Source: Campylobacter sp. UBA1713 (lineage in GTDB: Bacteria; Campylobacterota; Campylobacteria; Campylobacterales; Campylobacteraceae). Taken from it: a stretch of 12,068 nt of DNA. The stretch spans positions 6,312-18,379 of the forward strand of contig DCIZ01000057.1 of NCBI GenBank assembly GCA_002317305.1. The letters run 5' to 3'. A model generated the notes under the pieces. The model was not told where the DNA came from and made no database searches. It was given only the letters and a program-made list of their open reading frames with translations. The position numbers and the translations under genes are program-made. Position 1 is the first letter of the stretch. Every line of letters starts with the position of its first letter. Below are positions 7,005 through 12,068 of this stretch, piece after piece.

Positions 7005-7823
7005 ATGAATACAAGCTTTGAATATCCAATTCTAGTAGAAAACAGCGGAAATTTTGAGTCTAGCGTGAGTTATACGGCAGATTTTGCCGTAAAAGATGGC
7101 GTTTTGGAGTGCCATCATAAACTTACTGGCGATAGTTTTTTGACACAACTTTTGAGCGAAGGCAACGCTAAATTTACCACAAGCGTAGTAGACAAACACG
7201 CGCTTTTTCGTTGTGAAGTTGTAGCTGAAGGCGAGTTACAAAACGGCGTTTTGGTGCAAAAAATTCCTCTTTCAAAACGAAATAGAAAGATGTATTTTTT
7301 GGGACAAATCGTATTTGTTGATGAGGAGCGTAAAGTCGAACTTGATGCATCTAGTGGTGTTAGTAAAATTTGGCAAGGCGAAGAAGTTAGGCTAAAAACT
7401 GGGCAGATTCTAGCGAAGACTTCGTGGAAAGAGAGCGAGGAGTCATTGAAAAATTTGATATCTGTAGAAAAAAGCAAAGATGCGAATTTAAAAAGTTTTA
7501 AACTGCACATCATTCCAAACGAAGGCGGCAAGATTCTTGTAGAGTTAAACGAAAAACTATTTTCTGATTTTCAAAACCTTCCGTTAAATGATAAAATACG
7601 CAAAAATTTTGAAAACCAAATTTTAACTGCGTTTTTTTATGAATTTAAGATAAAAAAACTTGAAAATGATGAGTGTGAATATTCTAACTTTGACGATGTT
7701 TTTGAACGCTTAAAAGAACAAGGATTTGCAGACATTAAAGACGAAGCTTTTTCGTGTAGCGAAGCAGCTTCAACTTTTGTGGGGCTTGATTTTGCAAGAA
7801 CAGATTCAAAGGAGACAAGATGA
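7005..7823 (+). CDS. Uncharacterised 272-residue protein, second gene of the block
   Basis: I do not recognise a family. The N-terminal two thirds look beta-rich, with alternating hydrophobic and polar residues (for example SVSYTADFAVKDGVLECHHK and MYFLGQIVFVDEERKVELD); the C-terminal third is more helical. There is no signal peptide, membrane segment or obvious catalytic motif. AGGAG (6994-6998) precedes the ATG, 21 bases after the ATPase gene ends, and the stop overlaps the next ATG as ATGA. Such translational coupling suggests its product is made in step with the ATPase and gene 3, possibly as a complex subunit. Base composition matches the rest of the block. Confidence 0.75.
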   Translation: MNTSFEYPILVENSGNFESSVSYTADFAVKDGVLECHHKLTGDSFLTQLLSEGNAKFTTSVVDKHALFRCEVVAEGELQNGVLVQKIPLSKRNRKMYFLGQIVFVDEERKVELDASSGVSKIWQGEEVRLKTGQILAKTSWKESEESLKNLISVEKSKDANLKSFKLHIIPNEGGKILVELNEKLFSDFQNLPLNDKIRKNFENQILTAFFYEFKIKKLENDECEYSNFDDVFERLKEQGFADIKDEAFSCSEAASTFVGLDFARTDSKETR

Positions 7824-8635
7824 AAGAGTTTGAGATGAGCTGTAAGCTTGAAGATTTTAAAAAAGATATTGGCATAAAAGAGCTAAATTATGAAAAAATA
7901 TTAGAACTTCAAAATGCGTGTTTAGACAGGGAAGATTTTATTTGTTTTATCGGGCGTTATTTTTCGTTAGAAACTATAAAAAACGAGATTGACATAAGCA
8001 AATTTGACAGAAAACTGAGCTTTAACGAATTTAAAAATATGCCGTTTTCTTACGCAAAAGAGCTTTTTTCAGTGCTTGGAAGCGATTTTATTTATAAGAT
8101 AGACTCACAAAGTAAGCTGGCTTCAACTGTGTTGCAGCTTGTTTTAAATGGGCAGATAGAGCCATCTTTTTTGATAAAAGATAACGAAGGTAAATATGAA
8201 AACGACTTAGAAAAAGTGCGAAACAATTTTTTTAGACGTCTTTATGGTTTTGCCGAAAACAGAGGTTTTAAAGGTGTTTTGCAGTCTCACTACATTTGTA
8301 AAGCCTACATAAAGATGTGGATAAGTTTTACTAAATTTGATGAATTTAAAACAGAGGCTAAATTTGATTTTTTTAGTAAACACCCTAGCATATATGATGA
8401 ATTTGTCATGAGAATGGGTGGCGGAATGACGATATTTGCTTTACCAAATTTGCGAGATGTTTTGGTTGCATTTGTGGTAGAAAAATTTTCAAACAACATT
8501 GAAAAAGATGGCAAAAAGGAGAAATTTAACAAACTATTAAGAAAAATTGGCATCGAAAGCATTACAAGAAGCTTTGAAATTTTGCCATCAGCTGTTATAA
8601 AAAATGAGTTAGAAAGGATTTTTAGTGAGCTTTAA
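7820..8635 (+). CDS. Uncharacterised 271-residue helical protein, third gene of the block
   Basis: The protein appears mostly alpha-helical and charged, with many F, K and E residues and no signal peptide or membrane helix. No enzymatic motif stands out. The stretch FVMRMGGGMTIFALPNLRDV (about 194-213) is the least repetitive and most motif-like segment. The ATG overlaps the stop of the previous gene by 4 bases and is preceded by AAAGGAG (7808-7814). Its own end overlaps the start of the PAPS-reductase-like gene by 11 bases. The role is unknown; adaptor or complex subunit would fit the tight coupling but has no direct support. Confidence 0.75.
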   Translation: MKEFEMSCKLEDFKKDIGIKELNYEKILELQNACLDREDFICFIGRYFSLETIKNEIDISKFDRKLSFNEFKNMPFSYAKELFSVLGSDFIYKIDSQSKLASTVLQLVLNGQIEPSFLIKDNEGKYENDLEKVRNNFFRRLYGFAENRGFKGVLQSHYICKAYIKMWISFTKFDEFKTEAKFDFFSKHPSIYDEFVMRMGGGMTIFALPNLRDVLVAFVVEKFSNNIEKDGKKEKFNKLLRKIGIESITRSFEILPSAVIKNELERIFSEL

Positions 8636-9872
8636 CTATTTTGACGAGAGGCATGAAAATTTGCCACATGTGGTAAAATTTAGCGGAGGACGCACAAGTG
8701 GATATTTGCTTTTTCGTCTTTTACGAGAAAATGTGCTGAAAAATGAACGTGGTGATGTTGTTGTTTTTAACAACACAAGTTGCGAGCATCCTGCAACTTA
8801 TGATTTTGTTAGAGAGTGTAAAAAACGTTGTGAAAGTGAATTTGGCATTCCTTTTTTCATTACCGAATACCAAACATATGAAGATGCGACAAAAAACGGC
8901 GTGTATGCGAGGTTTGCTTCTTTTCGAATTTGTAACGACCAGCCGTTTAGTGAGCAGAATCAAAACGGCTACAAACAAAATGGTGAGGTTTTTGAGGAGC
9001 TCATGAGCTACGCTGGTGGCGTGCCAAATCTTGACAACAGAACGTGCACTATAGGCATGAAAATGAACGTTACAAAAGCTTTTATGAGATCGTGGTTAAG
9101 TGGCGCAAAAAAAATAGAACGGCTCGGGCACTTTGGAGAACGCTCGCTAGTGGATGGCGAAGTGCTTTTTGAGATGCACAAAAACAAAGGTGGCAGTGTG
9201 CCAAAAGAGATATTTTTAGCCAAAAAAGAATTTTTACTAAGTCAAAAGTTGGTGCGAGATGAGGCTAAATTTGCTGATTTTACAAATGTGCCTATCGCAA
9301 AACGTATGGCAAATTTGTTAAATTTTCAAAACGGAGGCGAATATGTAACTTTCATCGGCTTTCGGGCTGATGAGATTCGTCGCATAAACAAAATGCAAGC
9401 TCGCGTTTTAAAAAGTTGCAAAAATGCGGAATTGAGAAATCTTTTAAATTCGCTTGACTTTTCGTGTCATGCTTACTTGCCAGATGGTTTGGAGCACTGC
9501 TACATGCCTTTGATAGAGTGGAAAATTTGTGCTAGCGATGTTTTTGAATTTTGGGAAAATGAGCCATTTGACCTAGAGTTAGACAAAAGTGGCAACTACG
9601 GAAACTGCGTTTTTTGTTTCATGAAAGGAATCAAAAAGCTTGTCTCTCTTGGTAAAGATTGTGGCGAAACTTTGCCGTGTAAGGTTGCGTGGTGGGCAAA
9701 GATGGAGCGCAAATATTCAAGAGATCTAGTTGCTGAAAATCGAGAGCGAAAAAGTAAACTGGTTGAAAGGGCTGGATTTTTTAGAGAAGATCTTGTGTAT
9801 GAAAAAATTCTAAACGGGACGATTAACGAAGAGGAGTTTGGTGAGCATTTGCCATGCAACTGCACAGACTAG
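8625..9872 (+). CDS. PAPS-reductase-like PP-loop protein with C-terminal cysteine cluster
   Basis: The 415-residue protein has the PP-loop SGGRTSG (20-26) of the adenine-nucleotide alpha-hydrolase/PAPS-reductase superfamily, which binds ATP and activates a substrate by adenylation. Further family landmarks are TSCEHPATYDF (C53), RTCTIGMK (C141), FIGFRADEIRRI (R247, E250), GNCVFCFMKG (C328, C331) and WWAKME. The C-terminus ends with C411 and C413. Several conserved-looking cysteines could hold an iron-sulfur cluster, as in DndC and thiolation enzymes. Related proteins occur in phages, type IV-B CRISPR loci (CysH), DndC/SspD and BREX type 4 (BrxP). True sulfate assimilation is unlikely given the context. 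The start is GTG (8625-8627) with AAAGGA at 8613-8618. Motif assignment is firm; substrate is unknown. Confidence 0.85.
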   Translation: MSFNYFDERHENLPHVVKFSGGRTSGYLLFRLLRENVLKNERGDVVVFNNTSCEHPATYDFVRECKKRCESEFGIPFFITEYQTYEDATKNGVYARFASFRICNDQPFSEQNQNGYKQNGEVFEELMSYAGGVPNLDNRTCTIGMKMNVTKAFMRSWLSGAKKIERLGHFGERSLVDGEVLFEMHKNKGGSVPKEIFLAKKEFLLSQKLVRDEAKFADFTNVPIAKRMANLLNFQNGGEYVTFIGFRADEIRRINKMQARVLKSCKNAELRNLLNSLDFSCHAYLPDGLEHCYMPLIEWKICASDVFEFWENEPFDLELDKSGNYGNCVFCFMKGIKKLVSLGKDCGETLPCKVAWWAKMERKYSRDLVAENRERKSKLVERAGFFREDLVYEKILNGTINEEEFGEHLPCNCTD

Positions 9873-9936
9873 CATTTAAACCACCGCCATAAAAAGCAAA
9901 TTCACCAGTCCAAGCTAAATTTTAACTTAACTTTGT

Positions 9937-9942
9937 TATAAT
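9937..9942 (+). promoter_or_regulatory. -10 box of a probable tolQ promoter
   Basis: A perfect TATAAT lies 29 bases before the tolQ ATG, with no recognisable -35 box. AAGGTGA (9961-9967) is the Shine-Dalgarno. This gives the tol genes their own promoter, separate from the upstream four-gene block. The 99-base gap 9873-9971 holds nothing else I can identify, and no strong terminator. Confidence 0.6.
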
Positions 9943-9971
9943 GCAGAAATTTTAGTTCTTAAGGTGATTTT

Positions 9972-10538
9972 ATGTTCGATCTTTTTTTGACTTATCTAAA
10001 CAGAAGTAGTAGCATTACCGTTTTGGTTTTGGCGTGGTTGTCTTTTTACTTTATCTTGACTTTTACCATTTTACTCGCACGTTGGGTATATCTTAGCGCG
10101 TGGAAAGCAAAAGAGCAAAAAGTTCTAAACGGGCTCATAGATGACGTAAATTTAAGCGAGATAAATTCAGCTTTTTCTAGCTACATAAACGGCGGCGTAA
10201 GCAGAGCACGCATAGACGTCTGCCTCAGTAACTGCGAGCAGCGTGCCACAGGCGGGCTCACGTGGCTATCCATCATCGCCTCTACAGCACCTTTCATAGG
10301 GCTTTTTGGGACGGTCGTGGGCATTTTGCAAACGTTTAGCGTGATGGGAGACGGCAACAACTCTCTTAGCGTCATAGCACCTGCCATTAGCGAAGCACTG
10401 GTCGCTACAGGCGTGGGCATCTTTGTCGCCATTCCAGCCTACACCTTTAACCTCGTCTTAAAACGCAAAGCACAAGAGCTTTTGAGCCTACTAAAACGCG
10501 AGTCTATAGTGCTACTAGCAAGCTACAGGAGTGAGTGA
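9972..10538 (+). CDS. tolQ: MotA/TolQ/ExbB proton-channel protein
   Basis: The 188-residue inner-membrane protein forms, with TolR, a proton-driven motor that powers the trans-envelope Tol-Pal system for outer-membrane integrity. Three membrane segments are visible: about 15-41, 97-119 (WLSIIASTAPFIGLFGTVVG, the family signature) and about 137-160 (ISEALVATGVGIFVAIPAY). A cytoplasmic loop lies between the first two. Its length agrees with the short Campylobacter homologues. The next gene starts with a 1-base overlap at the TGATG junction. ExbB is the alternative name; linkage to a TolA-like protein favours TolQ, but TolQ and ExbB are hard to separate by sequence. Confidence 0.88.
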   Translation: MFDLFLTYLNRSSSITVLVLAWLSFYFILTFTILLARWVYLSAWKAKEQKVLNGLIDDVNLSEINSAFSSYINGGVSRARIDVCLSNCEQRATGGLTWLSIIASTAPFIGLFGTVVGILQTFSVMGDGNNSLSVIAPAISEALVATGVGIFVAIPAYTFNLVLKRKAQELLSLLKRESIVLLASYRSE

Positions 10539-10936
10539 TGGGTAAATTTGACTTAAACGAAAGTCCAGAGCTAAACATAACGCCACTTGTGGACATCATG
10601 CTTGTGCTTTTGGCGATTCTCATGGTAACTACACCAGCGATGCTTTACGAGGAGCAGATAGCGCTGCCAGACGGCTCAAAACAGAGTGTGATTTCACAGA
10701 AAAAAGAGAATTTAACCATCCGTGTGGACGCAAAAAAGACCATCTACATAAACGAAGACACGCTTGGTTTTGGCGACTTGGCTAGCCATCTTTTGCTTTT
10801 GGGCGAGCGATATAACAAAAATTCGCAAGTCTTCATCCGTGCCGACAAGATGCTTTTTTACGAGGACGTTATGTTTATCTTAAAAAGCGTCAAAAACGCG
10901 GGCTTTAACAGAGTGGCATTGGAGACAAATGGATAA
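10538..10936 (+). CDS. tolR: ExbD/TolR family protein
   Basis: The 132-residue protein has a short cytoplasmic N-terminus, one membrane helix (about 17-36) and a periplasmic domain. The helix contains the family's proton-carrying aspartate, D19, in ITPLVDIMLVLLAILMV. It couples proton flow through TolQ to movement of TolA. ATG at 10538 is preferred over the GTG at 10535 because AGGAG (10527-10531) is then 6 bases away. The gene overlaps tolQ by one base and the next gene by eight, so the three are almost certainly cotranscribed. Confidence 0.88.
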   Translation: MGKFDLNESPELNITPLVDIMLVLLAILMVTTPAMLYEEQIALPDGSKQSVISQKKENLTIRVDAKKTIYINEDTLGFGDLASHLLLLGERYNKNSQVFIRADKMLFYEDVMFILKSVKNAGFNRVALETNG

Positions 10937-11627
10937 TGTAAACTTTTCGCGTCTTAACTTAAAGGCGTTTTTAACGGCAGTTGTGTTATATGTGGCGTTG
11001 CTTTTTGGCGTGCTTTACAAGCTGGTAAATGTAGAGACCATAACCAAATTTAGTGCTAGTTCAAACGCGTTTATAGACATCGTGATGGCTGAAAACGCAC
11101 CGAGTGAGGCGAGCGAGATGAGTGGCGGTGCTGATGCGGGCGTGGGTGCTAGCGAGGCGAGTGCCGATGCGGTAGCGGGCGAGACGGGCGAAGAGGCGGT
11201 GAATTTTGACGAGCTTTTTGGCGGCGTGAATCTTGACAAGCTAAAAAAAGATGCAGAGGCAAAGGGCGAAGTGGGGCAGGTAAAAAGCGTCGCTTTAAAC
11301 GTTTCACAAAACGACATCATAGCCAAAAACGAATTTACGGGGCTAAATACGCAGACAGACGGGAGTTATGATGCGTTTATGGGGCGAGTAACGCAGATAG
11401 TTCAGCGGCGGTGGGTGCGTTACAAGGCAAATGGCAACGAGCGAGCGAAGATTAGCATCCTGATAGACAAAAATGGTAAATTTGAGTATAGGATAGTGGA
11501 GAAGTCTTACAACAACGCGTTTAACGCAAAAGTTCGCGACTTTTTGCAGCAACTAAAAGGCGTAACGTTTCCAAAGCCACAAACGGCAACGACTATAAAT
11601 ATGTTTTTGATAGATAGAATCGACTAG
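10929..11627 (+). CDS. tolA: TolA/TonB-like periplasmic energy-transducing protein
   Basis: The 232-residue protein has one N-terminal membrane anchor (about 8-30, LKAFLTAVVLYVALLFGVLY). A low-complexity Ala/Gly/Ser/Glu-rich linker (about 55-95) and a C-terminal TonB/TolA-type domain (about 135-232) follow. The C-terminal domain opens with YDAFMGRVTQIVQRRWVRY and ends near TINMFLIDRID. TolA links the TolQ-TolR motor to Pal and the outer membrane. ATG at 10929 overlaps tolR by 8 bases, with GGAG at 10921-10924. It is much shorter than enteric TolA, as in Campylobacter. Whether it acts as TolA or TonB cannot be settled by sequence alone, but no proline-rich TonB spacer is present, which favours TolA. 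Confidence 0.8.
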   Translation: MDNVNFSRLNLKAFLTAVVLYVALLFGVLYKLVNVETITKFSASSNAFIDIVMAENAPSEASEMSGGADAGVGASEASADAVAGETGEEAVNFDELFGGVNLDKLKKDAEAKGEVGQVKSVALNVSQNDIIAKNEFTGLNTQTDGSYDAFMGRVTQIVQRRWVRYKANGNERAKISILIDKNGKFEYRIVEKSYNNAFNAKVRDFLQQLKGVTFPKPQTATTINMFLIDRID

Positions 11628-11631
11628 ATTC

Positions 11632-11730
11632 AGAATGCAGAATGCAGAATGCAGAAAACGGAATGCATGCGGAATGCGGAATGCGGAAAACGGAATGCAT
11701 GCGGAAAGCGGAAAGCGGAAAGCGGAAAAC
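11632..11730 (+). repeat. Longest 7-base array, 13 units with two ATGC interruptions
   Basis: Beginning 4 bases after the tolA stop, the units read AGAATGC three times, AGAAAAC, GGAATGC, then a 4-base ATGC, GGAATGC twice, GGAAAAC, GGAATGC, a second ATGC, GGAAAGC three times and GGAAAAC. All units fit RGARWRC. The two ATGC interruptions each follow GGAATGC, so each GCATGC junction looks like a slippage or recombination scar. The array ends directly before TGCGATTCTACAGAATCG. Confidence 0.85.
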
Positions 11731-11732
11731 TG

Positions 11733-11755
11733 CGATTCTACAGAATCGTCAAATT
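11733..11755. repeat. Connector module, interrupted copy
   Basis: CGATTCTACAGAATCG (11733-11748) is identical to 1249-1264 and is followed by TCAAATT. At that point the sequence turns into a CGTCATTC element, whereas at 1267 it continues with the second palindrome. The rest of the module reappears after the element at 11815. Confidence 0.65.
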
Positions 11756-11757
11756 AA

Positions 11758-11802
11758 CGCCGTCATTCTGAGGGAGCGGTAGCGACCGAAGAATCCCCTG
11801 CC
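11758..11802 (+). repeat. CGTCATTC...GAATCCCC dispersed repeat, copy 4
   Basis: It runs from CGCCGTCATTCTGAGGGAGC through GGTAGCGACCGAAG to AATCCCCTGCC. It is nearly identical to copy 1 (1333-1376) and lies between two parts of the connector module, as if inserted into it. Confidence 0.75.
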
Positions 11803-11814
11803 TTTTGAGCGAGT

Positions 11815-11848
11815 AGAATCTTTAAATTCACAAAAAAGCGAATTTTCA
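11815..11848. repeat. Connector module, continuation
   Basis: AGAATC is followed by TTTAAATTCACAAAAAAGCG and AATTTTCAC, matching 1258-1291 with few differences, and leads directly into an inverted 7-mer array, as at 1295. Confidence 0.6.
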
Positions 11849-11851
11849 CAA

Positions 11852-11884
11852 ATTCCGTTTTCCGCTTTCTGCATTCTGTTTTCT
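11852..11884 (-). repeat. 7-base array in inverted orientation, second copy
   Basis: On the minus strand the units are AGAAAAC, AGAATGC, AGAAAGC, GGAAAAC and partial GGAAT. The layout parallels 1295-1327, but two of the four full words differ, so unit sequence drifts while phase and position persist. Confidence 0.7.
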
Positions 11885-11887
11885 TAA

Positions 11888-11975
11888 ATGGGGTCGCAGG
11901 GGCGAAGCCCCCGTCCCCCCGTCCCTCGCCACGTTTTCTTTGAGCTTTTAGCGAAAAGAAAACGTGGCGAGGGAC
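11888..11975. repeat. G+C-rich hairpin element, right-truncated copy
   Basis: ATGGGGTCGCAGGGG (11888-11902) is identical to the outer left arm at 1074-1088. A perfect 21-base stem (11921-11941 with 11955-11975) encloses a 13-base loop. The outer right arm is missing, the mirror image of the truncation at 2290-2375. The stem sequence differs from the 1112-1159 stem on both arms at once. Confidence 0.8.
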
Positions 11976-11979
11976 TATA

Positions 11980-11996
11980 AAAAAGCGAAGCTTTTT
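11980..11996 (+). terminator. Short AAAAAGC-GAA-GCTTTTT hairpin
   Basis: A 7-base stem with a 3-base loop ends in five T residues, directly after the G+C-rich hairpin. It could act as a weak bidirectional terminator. It lies more than 350 bases beyond the tolA stop and may simply be part of the repeat. Confidence 0.25.
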
Positions 11997-12002
11997 ACAT
12001 AT

Positions 12003-12020
12003 GGAGTGCGGAGTGCGGAG
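12003..12020 (+). repeat. Two-unit 7-base repeat, GGAGTGC
   Basis: GGAGTGC occurs twice (12003-12016) with a partial third GGAG, again placed just before a connector module. Confidence 0.6.
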
Positions 12021-12025
12021 ATTTG

Positions 12026-12068
12026 CGATTCTCTAGAATCGACAACAAATTCACGAAAAAGCGAATTT
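12026..12068. repeat. Connector module at window edge
   Basis: CGATTCTCTAGAATCG (12026-12041) is the same palindrome with a changed two-base loop, followed by CAAATTCACGAAAAAGCGAA and TTT up to the end of the window, so the copy is probably cut by the edge. Confidence 0.6.

Noticed and set aside
5187-9872. Known Dnd/Ssp phosphorothioation or BREX type 4 system
   Set aside because: Only the PAPS-reductase-like protein is shared; DndBDE/SspB, PglZ, BrxC/PglY, BrxL and a cysteine desulfurase are absent.
9972-11627. ExbB-ExbD-TonB iron-uptake energiser
   Set aside because: Not excluded, but the third protein lacks a proline-rich TonB spacer and no receptor or siderophore gene is adjacent; Tol is the better fit.
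11632-11730. CRISPR array
   Set aside because: The unit is 7 bases with no unique spacers, and no cas genes are present.

Overview
The window looks like chromosomal DNA of a Campylobacterota bacterium, most likely a Campylobacter or close relative. The support is the Hcp/Sel1-type cysteine-rich repeat protein, the compact TolQ/TolR/TolA set of Campylobacter-like lengths, A+T-rich -10 boxes with weak -35 boxes, and the style of the alanyl-tRNA synthetase. No species can be named from sequence alone.

The left half (140-5002) is on the minus strand: a HisRS-like paralogue annotated as HisZ (140-964), a small secreted Sel1/Hcp-like protein (1588-2166) and alanyl-tRNA synthetase alaS (2450-5002). 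The right half is on the plus strand: four tightly packed genes (5187-9872), then tolQ, tolR and a TolA-like gene (9972-11627). The two halves diverge from a 184-base intergenic region.

The four-gene block is the most interesting part. It encodes a GHKL (Bergerat-fold) ATPase, two proteins I cannot assign, and a PP-loop PAPS-reductase-like enzyme with a cysteine-rich C-terminus. Gene gaps are +21, -4 and -11 bases, each gene has its own Shine-Dalgarno sequence, and the block is visibly more A+T-rich than alaS or the tol genes. It matches no named defence system I know, lacking DndBDE, PglZ and cysteine desulfurase partners. I propose it as a candidate undescribed conflict or nucleic-acid-modification module. 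That role is inference; the architecture and motifs are read directly.

The intergenic regions are unusually rich in repeats. Four families recur: (1) a G+C-rich hairpin element, one copy a nearly complete palindrome of about 120 bases, with stem arms that co-vary between copies; (2) arrays of a degenerate 7-base unit, RGARWRC, with different words amplified in different arrays; (3) an element beginning CGCCGTCATTC and ending GAATCCCC, in both orientations; (4) short A+T-rich palindromic connectors. The same modules are reassorted at 965-1587 and 11628-12068, with fragments at 11-120, 2290-2375 and 5062-5095. The downstream repeat block separates tolA from whatever follows, commonly tolB and pal in this group.
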